The position numbers were made by a program, and so were the translations under genes. A stretch of DNA of 64,000 nt from Tretioscincus oriximinensis (lineage: Eukaryota > Chordata > Lepidosauria > Squamata > Gymnophthalmidae), in assembly GCA_022410635.1 (NCBI GenBank), contig JAJVDF010000163.1, positions 110,406-174,405 of the forward strand, given 5' to 3'. Positions 38,611 through 53,282 of the stretch are shown piece after piece. The notes beneath the pieces are model-generated. The model searched no databases. It had not been told where the DNA came from and was given only the letters and a program-made list of their open reading frames with translations. The stretch's first letter is position 1; each line of letters begins with the position of its first letter.

Positions 38611-40150
38611 TATGTTCTTAATGTTACCTTCCACTGCCACGGAGGCAGAGTTAAGAGAGGCTGAATGGGGTTTTCACCCTTGGCACAAGACTGGGAGGGG
38701 GCAAACTCCGATCAACACTAATAAAGCCTTCATTTTGGCACTGCCAGCAGAAAGAGCAGAAATCGCCACACCCTTCCCTGCTTGGTGGATCAGTTCTGAT
38801 GGGACGTGCTGGGAGGTGAAGGCTTGTCTTCTTTTCCCAGGGCTTTTAAAGCCAAAATTATGACTTCTTTTTGCACCCTAGCCGGCAAGTGACGCTTAGG
38901 AAGGGGTGCGGGAAGTTTGCTCTGGGTTCCTAGGGGCAGAAGGTTCAGGATCAGCCTGAGTTCTGCACAGTTGCCATAATCCAAGACTCCTCATCCCAGG
39001 CACAATTTATAGTCCTACCCCAACCCGATCTTTCCAATGCCTGGATTTTGTCTTTTGGGCCCAAACAATGCCTTAAAATTGCAGTATGATATCTGCGGCG
39101 TGTGGCTACCTTGTCTGCCAGTCAATGACACTGTATATCTCATCACTGCCTCNATTGGGTAACAGTGGCTGTGCCTATGGACGGGTTCACCCAGCNACCT
39201 TCCTGTAAGCAGAAAACATGTTTCCTGTTGGCAGGTCTGGGTGCTGATTGGTTAAAGAGACTTCCTGTCTTTCAAGGATCGCTGCGGTGCAGGCTGGGAG
39301 TTATAGTCCGCAGGGCTGGGCCCCACGCAGGCTGGGTAGAAGAGGCTGCCCGCTGCTTGGACTAATATTCCAGCAGGCCCTGCTGCCACATAACAACAGC
39401 TCTCTGTCACCTTTTCACATTTGGGCTGCTGTTGTTACTGCCATGTTCATGAACCTTCTGGGCATCCAAGCTTTTATAGTAAGCACTCGTCGTCGTGAAA
39501 AAATGGTGCAGAAAAGCAGGCAGAATTACAACTAAGAACCATAAAAGAGGAAACAGAAATTCTGTCAGGATCTAGAGAAACAGGAAGCTGACAGTTCATT
39601 ATTGTTGACCTCTGGCACCCTGTCTATTCTCTCAGCCATAGTTTTCCCTCATCCTTTTGTACAAATTTAAAAAACTCACAAGGAAATTTGGTTGCTAGGA
39701 ATTCCAGCAGAAATGGAGGTGCCCAACCTCAGTCGTCTTTCAGCTTCTGCATTTCTCTGAACTTTGTAATAAGCCTTTTAAAACATACCTAAATGTTTTT
39801 CTTAAAGCCTTTTTGAAGGCAAAATATATTGAGAAATGTTTGCATTGGAAAAGAACGGTGGTTTTGGGCAAGGCAGGTTGAATTTCAGCTCAAATGTTTA
39901 TTACGAACATAGATTGAAGGAGCGTTACGACAAACAGATGGAGCATTTCCTTTCCTGGTGACAGTAAAACCCACATGAGAGCCAGAAGTATATGGAAATG
40001 TGTCACGTAGGACTTCTGAGCTGTTTCTTTAGAATCCACTGAAAAATTCACCTTTTTTATCATGTTATAAACAATTTTTTAGGCTTCATGGAGTGACATT
40101 CCGAAGAGTATTATGTGCCCCATTTCTGCCCATTTAGGTACTATAATTTT
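38611..40150. other. Intergenic sequence, nothing recognised
   Basis: AATAAA at 38720-38725 could serve the SMPD3 transcript. Otherwise I see no gene or repeat that I can support. Confidence 0.35.
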
Positions 40151-40800
40151 GCAGTGTTTTATTTTATTACAGTATTTTATTTATTTACCTACATTTATAT
40201 TCTGCCCTATACCCCAAGGTCTCAGGGGGTATCACAATAAAAATCCATAAAACAGGTTAAAATATATAGAACAATTAAAAATAGCACAGTGCCTTCTAAG
40301 AGAGGAGAACTTGGGGCTCAGCCCAAGGGTTATCAGGTGTCCGAAGGTGTACAGTGCAGGCGCTTGATCCTTCCCCAAAGGGAAGAAATTCCACAATCTG
40401 TGGAGGACCCTGCAGCTATCCGTACCCCCTTGATGGGTAAAGAAGGTGGGGTTGTTAAGAGAGCCCCATCAGAAGATCTTAGGGTGTGGGCAGGAATGGA
40501 TGGGTGGAGGTTTTCCTTCAAATATTTGGGGCCCAAGCTGCTAAGGGGCAAGTAAGTCCATGTTATTACCTTGAATTGGGCTCGGGAGCTAATGGGAAAC
40601 CAGTGCAGTTCTTTTTGACTGGTGTAATGTGTGTCTGACCAGTTGAACCAGCCAGTTGCCTCATCGCCGAGTTCTTCACCAGCTGCAGCTTCTGAACCAT
40701 CTTCAAGGGAAACCCCATGTACAGCACATTACAACAGTCCAGCTTGGAAGGTACTGTGACCAGGTTGTTCCTGTCCAAAAAGGGTCAAAACACACCATTT
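40151..40800 (-). mobile_element. L2 LINE 3' end, antisense
   Basis: ATTCTGCCCTATACCCCAAG, CTTGAATTGGGCTCGGGAGC and CAGCTTGGAAGGTACTGTGA. On the minus strand it keeps KLQLVKNSAMRQLAGSTGQT. Frames are broken. Confidence 0.85.
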
Positions 40801-40865
40801 GCACCAGACAGGTGAAGCCAGATAAAGAGAACTTAAATTCAAATCATCATTGGACACCAGTGAAC

Positions 40866-41050
40866 TAGTCAAAAAAGTGGCCGTGTTAGTTAGGATTGAA
40901 AATATCTAGAAAGGGGGCTTGTAGCACCTTACAAGAATAATGTTGGGCAGCATTCATAGCAAGCTAGGTGCCTGTTTTGCAATAGAAATTAAATGAGTGT
41001 GGAGTCACATACAGTGTAATAAAGGCTTCCTGGGAGAAAGAAGTGTGAAG
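40866..41050. mobile_element. P1 repeat fragment
   Basis: GTGGCCGTGTTAGTTAGGAT and GGGGCTTGTAGCACCTTAC match the reverse of the P1 block. Confidence 0.4.
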
Positions 41051-41782
41051 CAAACAAGAATGTTGCAATCTAAAGAGGTGCAGAACTGTGTGAGCTGAAG
41101 ATGAAAGTTGCTAGCAGCAATTAGGGCTTTCGGCACAGCTGCTTAAATTTTAGTCACTTTGCTTCATCCAAGGCATAATTTTTGCAGTCTCTATGAACAT
41201 CTAAGATCAGCTTTTTTCCTTCCTTTGTTCTATGATGGTTTGCGACCTTTGCAAATCCTCTGCCTCTTCAGCATCATTCATGGAGTGATGGCAAGTCACT
41301 GACCTGCCCCTAGCAGGGCTTGTGGCTGCGTCTTGGCTCAGTGACAGGCCTGACACATCCACGTCAAAACCATATTTTATTACAGAACCAAAATAGATTC
41401 CATAGGGCTTCTGACCCTCGGAGCTTTGGACTGATGCAGGTACAGCATTGCCAGGCAGATGGTGGTGTTCCAAATCAGAGTGATCTATTTCCGCTTTCCA
41501 GTAGGTTGCTCTATTCCAGACCCGCTGATGCAGAATAAAATGGGTTAATTCAGGAAGATGCTGAGGGGACTTAACAGTAAANCTCAAAGAACAACCATGG
41601 GTTCTACTCCAAAATATAGAACTAGCTACCCTTGTTCCTTCCAGCCAATGCATGAAGAAGTAGACGTGTCTAGGGAAACTCCTGTTAGTCTCCAAGGGCT
41701 CTTAGCCACCTTGCTGTGCTTCCTTCAAGGTATATTATGGCCCTGATGCCACTGAGCCTTAATCTGGACTGTGTCTTGAAAC

Positions 41783-42044
41783 AGAAGAAGAACTGCGAAT
41801 ACCCGCCCTTCCCACCTGAAAGGATTCAGAGAGGCATACCAACTATTTTACACCCAAAAGCTTATGTCTATCTTCCTCCACCACATTGTGATGGAACCCA
41901 TTAATCTACTTGTGATTGCTTGCTTTTGATCAGCTAAGCAGGCTGGAGGTGAGGCCAGCAGAGGTCACTCATTTCTATCCATGGCAGATACATGAGGCCT
42001 CGAACTCTAATCTCTCAGTTGAAAGTCAATTGCTATTAACCTCT
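41783..42044 (-). mobile_element. S1 SINE, antisense
   Basis: GAAGAAGAACTGCGAATACC to CAATTGCTATTAACCTCTG. It carries a one-mismatch CTCF motif at 41955-41968. Confidence 0.7.
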
Positions 42045-42176
42045 GGGGAGCCTGCCATTTACATGCTAGTGTAGGCTATGGCAGACCCCAAATGGCACAT
42101 GCCCTCATCCATACTGGCATGTGGATGCCAAACTCTACCCTGAGATGTAACCCAGAATAAGGCTCAGCCTGTCCTA
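42045..42176. mobile_element. M1 MITE
   Basis: Inner arms TGTAGGCTATGGCAGACCCC and CATACTGGCATGTGGATGCC. The right end is CAGAATAAGGCTCAGCCTG. The left outer end is lost. Confidence 0.65.
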
Positions 42177-42935
42177 CTTTCAACATCCAATATTCCCAGA
42201 ACATTTTCCAGCCAGGGACTTGCAAGGTTTGATTCTGACTATTTTCTAAAAAAACAAGCAAGCAACTGGCAGGTGAAATATTCTCGAAAAAAGATCCTTT
42301 TGTGGTTAAAATAACGCTCAGGTTTACTTATGAATCCATATTAATACACCATTTTTCTTCAGATTTGTACAGAGAAAGAACAGGTTGGATTAATGTGTCA
42401 CAGTTATGAATTAGAAAGTAGATCAATATCATTCTGTTTGTGCATCTTATGTGCATCTATTGTAGAAATTATGCCAATAACTTTTAATTTCGCAGTCTGC
42501 ATTGTAGCCAGAATGTTAAGATGATGGTTATAACAATAAATTCTTTCTTTTCTTTTAAATGCAGAAATTTGCAGAAAGGGGAAATGTGTTTACTCCAGTG
42601 ATTGTTGGTTAAGAGTTACCAACTGTCAGTATTTAGCATGGGCTAAATATATTTTAGCATATTTTGATGCCCATGTCTGTATTTTTTGTGGGAAAGGTAA
42701 GTGGGAGTGCTATTTAAAGGAAACTTCAGTTCCAAGAACTTTGGCTTCTTTTAAAACTTTCCTACTTTTTTATTTTTCCTTTTCTATTTCCCAGTTTATA
42801 TTGGTTGCCGGGAGACAAAGAGGCCCCTACCCATAAAGCTATCACATTGGGAGGGAGGGACAGCAGGGCAGCAGGCATAGAGCAGATGTGGCACAGAGCA
42901 AATGCAGATTTTAAAAAGCAGATAAAACCATTTCA
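42177..42935. other. AT-rich intergenic sequence, nothing recognised
   Basis: No gene or named repeat seen. Confidence 0.4.
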
Positions 42936-42937
42936 TC

Positions 42938-43645
42938 GAAAGCAAGTCAGCAAATGTTGTTTTGCCTCTTTATAAATCTGTGGTGAGGCCACATTTGGAA
43001 TCCTGTGTTCAGTTCTGGTCACCACATCTCAAGAGGGATATTTTGGAACTGGAGAAGGTGCAGAAAAGGGCAAAAAAATGATCAAGGGTCTGGAGCAGAA
43101 TCCCTTACGAAGCAAGGCTGCAACGTCTGGGCCTCTTCAGCCTTGAAAGGAGACGTTTGAGGGCTGATTTGATTGAAGTGTACAAAATCATGCATGGGAT
43201 CGACAGGGTGAATAGAGAAAAAGTGTTTTCTCTATCACACAACACAAGGACCAGAGGGCCCTCCTTGAAACTGTTGGGTAGAAAAGTGAGAACAGACAAA
43301 GGAAAGTATTTTTTCACCCAGAGGGTCATCGGCCTGTGGAATTTACTTCCTGAAGAGGTGTTGGTAGCTAACAGCTTGGATAGTTTCAAGACAGGACTAG
43401 GCAGGTTTATGGACATTAAGGGTATAAATGGATACTAGGATAGTTGTCTGGATGTTGCCTCCAGGATGGAGCAACAGGCAGGACTCCTGGGATACCATTT
43501 GCAGGGAGTCATGAACAGGAGCAGCATATTTTGCTTTCCTCTGTTCGGACTGCCCAGGTGCACCTGGTGGGCCTCTGTGTGACACAGAATGCTGGACTAG
43601 CTGGGCTCTGGCCCCATCCAGTATGGCTCTTCTTATGTTCTTATC
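42938..43645 (+). mobile_element. CR1 LINE 3' end, sense, well preserved
   Basis: It starts at AAAGCAAGTCAGCAAATGTT, contains the frame for VYKIMHGIDRVNREKVFSL and [20 protein letters not shown], and ends CTCTTCTTATGTTCTTAT. It differs little from 45346-45988 and 23427-24387. Confidence 0.92.
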
Positions 43646-45345
<1,700 letters not shown>

Positions 45346-45988
45346 AGGGATCTGGTCGCCACATCTCAAGAGGGATATTTTGGAACTGGAGAAGGTGCAG
45401 AAAAGGGCAACAAGAATGATCAAGGGTCTGGAGCAAAATCCCTTANNAAGCAAGGCTGCAACGTCTGGGCCTCTTCAGCCTNGAAAGGAGACGTTTGAGG
45501 GGTGATCTGATTGAAGTGTACAAAATCATGCATGGGATCGACAGGGTGAATGGAGAAAAAATGTTTTCTCCATCGCACAACACAAGGACCAGNGGGCCNT
45601 CCTTNAAACTGTNGGGTAGAAAAGTGAGAACAGACAAAGGAAAGTATTTTTTCACCCAGAGGGTCATCGGCCTGTGGAATTTACTTCCTGAAGAGGTAGT
45701 GGTAGCTAACAGCTTGGNTAGTTTCAAGACAGGACTAGACAGGTTTATGGACACTATGGGGAATAAATGGACACTAGGATAGTTGTCTGGATGTCGGCTC
45801 CCGGATGGAGCAACAGGCAGGACTCTTGAAATACCATTTGCAGGGAGTCATGAACAGGAGCATATTTTGCTTTCCTCTGTTCAGGCTGCCCAGGTGCATC
45901 TGGTGGGCCTCTGTGTGACACAGAATGCTGGACTTGATGGGCTGTGGCCTGATCCAGTATGGCTCTTCTTATGTTCTTATGTTCTTAT
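45346..45988 (+). mobile_element. CR1 LINE 3' end, sense
   Basis: CATCTCAAGAGGGATATTTT through the [17 protein letters not shown] frame to three octamers of TTCTTATG. Many ambiguous bases suggest collapsed or polymorphic copies. Confidence 0.92.
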
Positions 45989-46653
45989 GCAACTTCCATA
46001 GCATAATGTCAGGTCTTCATAACATGACAGCATCATCTGGACGTTACCTGCAAAAGCTGCCAAAACTTCGTACTCTGCTTTGTGATCCTTTGCCCTTCCC
46101 TGAGACTACATAGTGTCAATCAGCTGCTTAATCCTGTTTAATTTACACAGAAAAAGCAGCAATAGTGAGTGGATAAACCCTAACAGCCTTCTCAAACTTA
46201 AGTGAGTTTGAAAGTGAANGATTTTTACCCTTTGAACCCGAGAAACAAGGGGAACTAACAACCAACAAGAGCAGGGATACAGATAAGCCACTTATAAGCT
46301 AGGATTCATGGTGCTATGAGACATCGAGCTAGAAAGTGCAAAAACACAATATGTGGAGGAAATATGGGGGCTTCTACTTAAAAGTGCAGTAACTAAGAAC
46401 ATTTGTGTTGTTCCAGTTGCCCTCCAGTTACGTATTAAAATGGAAGAAGCTCATTTATATGTTTATGCTTCCCGTCCATCATTGGGCCAGTAGGTCTATT
46501 ATTCATACTTGGGGATTGATTCTCAACCAGCATCTCAATTGTCTTTTGGTTCCTACAAGGAGAAAGTCTTGGCCTTTTTTCAAACAAAGGAGGGCAACGT
46601 TTTCCCAAGAGTATGAAATGATAGAATTGGGCCTCTATTGTGTCTCGCTAGGT

Positions 46654-46841
46654 CAGACCTGGGCAAGGGGCGGNCCGAGGGCCACATGCGGCCCTCCTAC
46701 TGTCTCTGACCAGCCCGTCCCTCTTAGCTCAGAGTTATATACAGTATTGGGTAGAACTGAGTTAACTATATTAATCCGGCCCTCTAAAACCACCCCAATT
46801 TCTCATGCGGCCCCTTGGGAAAAATTAATTGCCCACTCCTG
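46654..46841. mobile_element. hAT-type MITE (GGGCAA ends)
   Basis: CAGACCTGGGCAAGGGGCGG at the left against CAGGAGTGGGCAATTAATTT for the reversed right end. ATGCGGCCC occurs on both sides in inverted context. Confidence 0.6.
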
Positions 46842-46981
46842 AGGTGATTCAATGAGCTCCCAGATCCCCCCCCCCCCCCGTTGTTGTAATCTTTAAGCAT
46901 CAAACTAAAAGATAAGTAAACCATCCAGAGCTGCACAAATGCTTTCAACTACTGAGATTTTTTGCTTCTTAAGGGACAGTG

Positions 46982-47660
46982 AAACTGAGGGTATAAGAGG
47001 ATCCCTGCTGAATGGACCCTCAGTCCGCCTCGTCCAGCATTCTGTCTCATATAATGGGCCACCAGTTGCCCCTGGGCATCTTAAGCAGAAGAAGGCAAAT
47101 CCCTTCCCTTTTCTCAACTCCCTGCATGTAGCGTTTCAGGAGCTCTGCCTGTTGCTTCATCCCCAAGGCAGTATCAAGAGATCCAGCTTAGTACTCATTG
47201 ATGGACCTGGCCTTACCCTGTTCGTCTGGTGGAGTGGTGAGAGTGTCGGTCTCATATCTGGAAGTCTCCTGCTTCGATTCTGCCCTCCTCCTCCTCCTCC
47301 TCCTCAAAACCAGCGGGGTGACTTTGGGCCGGTCACAATTCTCTTAGCCTCATCTACTTCACAAGGTATCTGTTGTGAAGAGAAAAACAAATGGGTCTGG
47401 AAGCCACTTTGATTCCCTTCGAGTTGAGAAACGTGAAGTATAAAAATGGACTCTTCTTCTCTCCTTGGCTTCCGTGAAATTGTCTAATCCTATCTCAAAG
47501 CTATCCAGGCTGCTAGTATCTCCACCTCTTGGAAGTAAATTCCACTGACCAATGACCTTCCAGGTGAAAAAATACTTTCCCTTGTCTTTTCTAACTCTTC
47601 TGCCCATCAGTTTCAAGGAATGCCCCTCGGTCTTTGTGTTGCGTGATAGACAATGTAGGG
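46982..47660 (-). mobile_element. CR1 LINE, antisense, split by a CORE-SINE
   Basis: The CR1 pieces 46982-47212 (CGTCCAGCATTCTGTCTCAT) and 47461-47660 (TATCTCAAAGCTATCCAGGC) are contiguous in the family consensus. The SINE at 47213-47460 is sense (GGTGGAGTGGTGAGAGTGTC head, GTGACTTTGGGCCGGTCAC CORE, CTCTTCTTCT tail). Confidence 0.82.
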
Positions 47661-47664
47661 ACAT

Positions 47665-48831
47665 GTAGGCCTGATTGACACTTGGCCTTATTCTGTTCTA
47701 AGAGGTCAGCTGTCCAGATGCTACTCTGGGATAGCAAAGGTCCTATTTTTTTTAAAGAACCTCTTTGCTGTGCTAAAGTAGAACAGAAGTCACTTGCATT
47801 CAGTTGCCTGGAACTCAGGAATGGAGGTCGGAAATGATGGGTGGGTGGGTGAGTGGGCGGTACCCTTTCACTCATGTACCTGAGATTATTTGTGGGTTCC
47901 CCATTATGAAAANAGAAAATGTACCTCTTCATCACACCCTGTACAACTGACAAGCCAGCGCTGTCTCAAGAAGTCTTCATAAACCGTGGGCAATATTTAT
48001 GGATACGGAACTTCTTATTGATGGCTGCTCTCAGTTAGTCATTTCTGTGCCAGAAGATCAGAATCAGAGTCTAAAATGTTTGTCAAGTTCCATTGAAACC
48101 AAAGTCTGACTGATGGAAGCATCTCTCTATACTGAGAGACAAGGTCTTCTATCAGGGGCAAACATGACAAGGTTCTCAGAACCATGTTTGTTTTGCGATT
48201 GTTGCTCCCTGTATTGCCTAAAACATAAGCCTGATTATGCTACAATGATGCTTCCCTGTTTCAGTTATGGGGTCCATCATCTCAAGAACACCTCAAGAAA
48301 TACTGCATTTCAGGGCATTTGTTAGCAAGAACCAGCAGAGACATAGGCCACCCTGGTGCAGAACCAGACCATGTAAGAAAGCTCCATCCATAGTGGGCAG
48401 AGTATTGTTTGGTCTGTGCAACTGACATGGCTTCCTAGGCCAGTCAGGGGTCTAGCAACTGCTAGAATGGAACAGGGAGTCACGCCGAAGACACGGCCTT
48501 GTTCTGGTTCAGCAGCGGAATAAATTTCAGCAGCACATAAAACTGAGAGGCTGGAGTGGATCCCCTGAATTGTGCTCCTAGACAAGGACATTTGTTCCTC
48601 ATCATTAGATCCCTCATAGTGAGGTCCAAAACTCACGGGAGTTTCAGAACAAAGCAGGGACTCTGCTGGGACAGGCTTACGAGTGTAGGCAGCTTTCTTC
48701 AGAAGAGCTGGACCACTTCAACTGGAACTCATTCCAGCAGCCGATCAATATTTCTTCACAAGATTGAAATCTGTTTTGATGCAGGTCTGCTTACATTGAT
48801 TTGAGCGTCATGATTATGTAGCGTAACAACT
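47665..48831. other. Intergenic sequence, nothing recognised
   Basis: No feature I can support. Confidence 0.35.
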
Positions 48832-50690
48832 TGGGACTTAAGTCACAGTAGATGTGGTCTATCAGTGTGTGAATTGCTGGGGGATTCAGGGGAATTCTTC
48901 AGTAGCTTCACCCAAATTGGGGCTGTATCAGTTATATAACTGATACGTTGAACGGAATGTACATTGAACCGAAAGGCCAACTTAATGACATCACTTCTNA
49001 CCCATCCTGTTGCTCCAAGATTTCACTGAAGACGAAGAAACAAACATCCTTTCCTTTCCAGGGGACTTTTTGGTGGCCATCTGGAAATCAGTTCTGGGAG
49101 TCATACGCAGATCTCATACGCTTTATTAGAAAAGTCACCCAGGTATGGTGTACAGATTCTTCTGCAGCAGAAAGTGATATCACAAATGATGTCACTTCCA
49201 GTCTCTGTTTTTGGAAAGGGTAGCCGCCATGACAACACAGCTAGTCCCTCCCCGGAAGTGACTTCACAAGATTTTCAGGCTCCAGTCATGAGATTACTGG
49301 CCCCAATACGCCCAGCACTGATCTGGATACGATCCAACTGTGATTTTTTTTCTTTTTAATTTGTACTTGTATCCCACCCTGTACCCNAAGGTCTCAGGGC
49401 GGCATACCATAGGGCAGCACATATAGCTTTTGTTGCTTTCTCCACAACAGACACCCTGTGAAGTTAGGTGGGGCTGAGAGAGTTCCAAAGAACTGTGACT
49501 GGCCCAAGGTCACCAGCTGGCTTTCATGGAGGAGGTGGGGAATCGAACCAGAAGGCTACCAGATAAGGGTCCAATTCTCCAACCACTACACCAAACGGGT
49601 TCTATATTTCTTTGCCTCATATTGAAGTAGAATTCAGACGAGGCCAATGATGTGAAGGGAGATTGGTTTAGTTTGGATGCAATGATGTAGCTTAGATAAG
49701 GTTCAAAGAGGTCACCATATTAGTCTCGATACAGCATTTCTAGCAAGGGGGGCTCATAGCATCTTAGAGACTAGCAAGTGAAAGATTGGTAGTAGCCAAG
49801 TTTATTCCTTCGGACGGAGCACTTCCCTTATGAAAGGAGGCTGCAACGCCTGGCTTCAAAAAGCAACTGCAGCCTCAAAAGATGGCATTTAAGAGATGAT
49901 CCGTCTGAAGTGCATAAAACCTTGCATGGGATGGATAAGGTGAACACAGAAAAATGATTTCCCCTATCGCACCACACTAGGACCAGCCCCCCCCCCCCTT
50001 GAAACTGATGGGCAGAAGGGTTAGGACAGACAAAGGAAAGTCTTGTTGGTCTGTGGAATTTACTTCTAGAAAAGATGGTGGTGGCTAGCAGCCTGGATAG
50101 CTTGAAGAAAGGATTACACAAGTTCATGGAACCCAAGGGTATAAATGGCTACCAGGCTCTTGATTCTGCCTCTGGAATGGAGCAGTAAGCAGGATTCCTG
50201 AAATTTGCAGGGCATCAAGATCAAGGGAGGGCTCTGCTTGAGACTGCCCTAGCACAATTAGTGGGCCAGTGTAGACTATGGCAGAGCCCACTCCTGTCCT
50301 GCCATAGCCTACACTAGCGTGTGGGCAGCAGATCTCTATTCCAAGAGTTGAGAACCAGGGGAGGAGTTTGCCTCCTTCTGCGTGAGATGCCCAGGGGCTA
50401 TAGGTGTGTGAGACAGACCGCGGGACTAGGTGGGCTCAGGCTCCATTCAGCAGGGCTTCCCTTAGGTTCTTATGAAGTGAACAAGTGCCTCGCGGGCGTG
50501 GAGGTGAACTGTACAATACAATGAGGGGTGCTAAGGATTTGGNGATGAAGGAAATGCCTGGGAGAAGGACGTTCTTCATTCTGTAGATGACTGTAGTCTC
50601 TGAAGAAGTAAACTTGCCTTTTGAAGCTCCTGCTGCCGACCTTTTTCCTCTTAGTCTCTCAGTTGCTACCAGACGACATGGCTAGAAATT
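48832..50690. mobile_element. Dispersed repeat P1, copy B, with SINE and CR1 insertions
   Basis: Segments 48832-49090, 49610-49806 and 50476-50690 match 31392-32160 in order. An L2-tailed CORE-SINE (49345-49605, antisense) and a composite CR1 (49807-50475, sense) lie between them. Confidence 0.55.
49807..50475 (+). mobile_element. CR1 LINE 3' end, composite subfamily
   Basis: Reverse-transcriptase end (GGATAGCTTGAAGAAAGGAT), UTR, palindromic core (GTGTAGACTATGGCAGAGCC ... TGCCATAGCCTACACTAG), then a second UTR block (GAGTTGAGAACCAGGGGAGG). The tail is TTAGGTTCTTATG. Confidence 0.8.
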
Positions 50691-50696
50691 CTGAGT

Positions 50697-50792
50697 TTCT
50701 GTCACTCGGGGCCTGCCATAGTCTACACTGCCATGCGGATAGCGGGCTCCTATTCCGAGGTATAGCCCAGGATAAGCCTCCTCGTGGGCATG
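50697..50792. mobile_element. M1 MITE, single arm
   Basis: GGGGCCTGCCATAGTCTACA to CAGGATAAGCCTCCTCGTG. Confidence 0.55.
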
Positions 50793-52821
50793 GCCTCACA
50801 GGGCTACCTCTTTGAATCCTACCAGTAGAGACAATTCTGCCAGGTAGAGTAGAAATCCATCAACCTTTCCTGAAACCTTCCCCAGGTACAGAGGGACCTT
50901 GATCATGTCTTGTTAGACACTAGGGTGCTGTGGGAGCCCCTGGCTAGAAATCCAGTCCTTAAAGAGCTTAGGGAGGCTGACGGAAAGGTTTTCTTCCTGC
51001 CTTCCTACCTTCTCATGCTTTGATATGTGGTCAAAAGCGACCTCCTCCCTAGCAACTCCCAAACCTTTCCAGATCTTTGACAGGTACTTTGCCTCTTCAT
51101 TCATGCGCACTTGCTCTAGACATCCTGACTTTCAGAACGAAGAATACATATCAAGCTCCCAGGAGCAACAAATGGGACTTCTCTGTCTTTCTTCCTCTCT
51201 CCTTACTTGGAAGAAGGAAGCTTCTTAGATTGTAAGCATCTAATTAAGAGAGTTGAGGTGGGGAACCATCAAGTATTCTCATTGATAACACAGAAACCAT
51301 AACTGGTATGAACCGAACTNGCCGCTCTTTCTCCATCAACTGCACCTCTTTCAATTATGGATCTATGTCTTTTAAAAAAAAAAATATTGTATTAATAGGA
51401 TTAGGAAATTGCCCCTTCTGGCTTTTTTTAAAATTTTATTTCATTGACTTTTCTGTATTGTATCCTTCCAGGAAATTTAAAAGAAACTGTTTTTATATGG
51501 TAAGCACATACAAACCTTCTGGCATTTTGTTATTATTATATATAAAATATATATTAAAGAAAGCCAAAATACAGCTGTTTCATTCTTCTTCTTTTTCATG
51601 TCCAGCAACATGAAATAAATCTTTTCCCCTGTCCACTCCAAGAACCTTTCGGAAAGGAAGAGGAATTCTCCATCCACAAAAGATTAAAGTGTCATACAGA
51701 GTTGCACGATATTCTGTGTCACGCAGGGCATACATTGGCTCCTTCCACACAACATATTAAAAACTGCCATAATAACCCAATCGTGATACAAGGATTCCTC
51801 ATCCTTTCGCAGGCAAATTATCAGAAAAACGNTAAATCCATGTGGAACGGAGAAAATGACAACCAGGAAGTAAATCCTGAGCATGCTCAGTATGAGATTC
51901 TGCTCCAACTAACCAGGAAATGTATGGAATTCTCACTGTCTTGTGCTGGTGTCTTTACATGAGATCTTGCCTTCTCCTGTTAACCAAGTGGGCACACAAA
52001 GGCTTGGAATGGGGAATATGGGCTGTTTTGCAGAGATGTCAGAAAGAATCAGCAATCAGGAAATTTCGGTTCTTTGTACCTTTTCTCCTGGTGCANTGCA
52101 ATGCATTCTGAAAACTCTGCTGGGATGTGGGGCCCAGCAATCATAACGTCCCACATTGGAACGTCCCAGTAACATCCAGGTAGGATAACCTCGTTGTTTC
52201 CAGTGGCTGCTGCCCATGGATTGGAATGATGTGGCAGCAATTTATGAATCCTCCTTACACACAAGGATAACTTAAAAGCTCAATTTATTAAAAGGATAAT
52301 TTATAGCTCTTTTCGTGGAGCAGCTGAAGCCTTGGTGTTACCTTTCTCAGCTAATCTATCCAGATAACTTGTTACCATATAATCCTCCTGGGGCACTCCT
52401 TGTCTTGCACACAAGGATAACTAAGAAGCACAAGGTAAATCAAAACTGACTTTACTTAAGATATAAAACATGAAAAACCCACCCTGGAGAACTGGCAACA
52501 CAACTAGAGGCAGCTTNAGTCTTAGATATGAGATCTTTGAGTATAGGGTGGAATAGAAGTGGAAATAAAAACGTGTGTCTGTAATTGACTTTTTGGTCAA
52601 AGAGAACCCCATGGGCAGAGGCAGTAAAAATAATAATCTCTCAATTTTTTAAATGAATAAGCTTCTTTCTTACTTTCCTGGTTGCTCTCATTGCCTTCCA
52701 TGTCTCAAGTTCTCCTGTTCTAAATTGATCTTCCACTGTCATCCTTATTTTCCGTGGATCAGATTGGAGAACAGCCAAACAGGCTGCTATAACGGAGCAT
52801 TATTAAGCTGTTATGAAGAAA
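50793..52821. other. Intergenic sequence with a short internal direct repeat
   Basis: CACACAAGGATAACT recurs near 52258 and 52409, each followed by an A/G-rich string. This is possibly part of an unclassified LTR-like element, but no termini could be placed. No gene was recognised. Confidence 0.3.
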
Positions 52822-52993
52822 GCTTTTGTTGCTTTCTTCACAACAGATGCCCTGTAAAATAGACAGGGCTCAGAGAGTCCTAAAGGACTGTGAGTTGTTG
52901 AAGGTCACCCGCTGGCTTCATGGAGGAGTGAGGAATTGAACCGGGAGATGAGCAGATAAGAGTCCAACACTAACCACTACGCCAAAGTGGTTA
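52822..52993 (-). mobile_element. CORE-SINE, antisense
   Basis: CTTCACAACAGATGCCCTGT, GAAGGTCACCCGCTGGCTTC, and the tRNA-like end ACTAACCACTACGCCAAAGT. Confidence 0.8.
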
Positions 52994-53177
52994 TTTGCTA
53001 CAGGATCCTCATACCATCTACCCTATTCATTCCAACCTTCAGTTTGCTCCAGAGTTGTTTATTTCCAATGCAAAGGAGATTCACAAGGAGAGTAAGGAGC
53101 TAAACGTTTATTATTATTATTTTATATTTCCTGCATTGGTCTTACAAAGCAGTCAATGCCTCGTGACATTAAACTCG

Positions 53178-53282
53178 GGAATGAGCTTTATTCTGGGCTA
53201 CATTTCAGAACAGGGGCCTGCCACCCACGTGCCACTGTATGCTATGGTAGCTCTAAATAAAGCCCAGAGTAAGGCTCAGGGC
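53178..53282. mobile_element. M1 MITE, degraded
   Basis: GAGCTTTATTCTGGGCTACA at one end and CCCAGAGTAAGGCTCAGGG at the other are inverted. Confidence 0.6.
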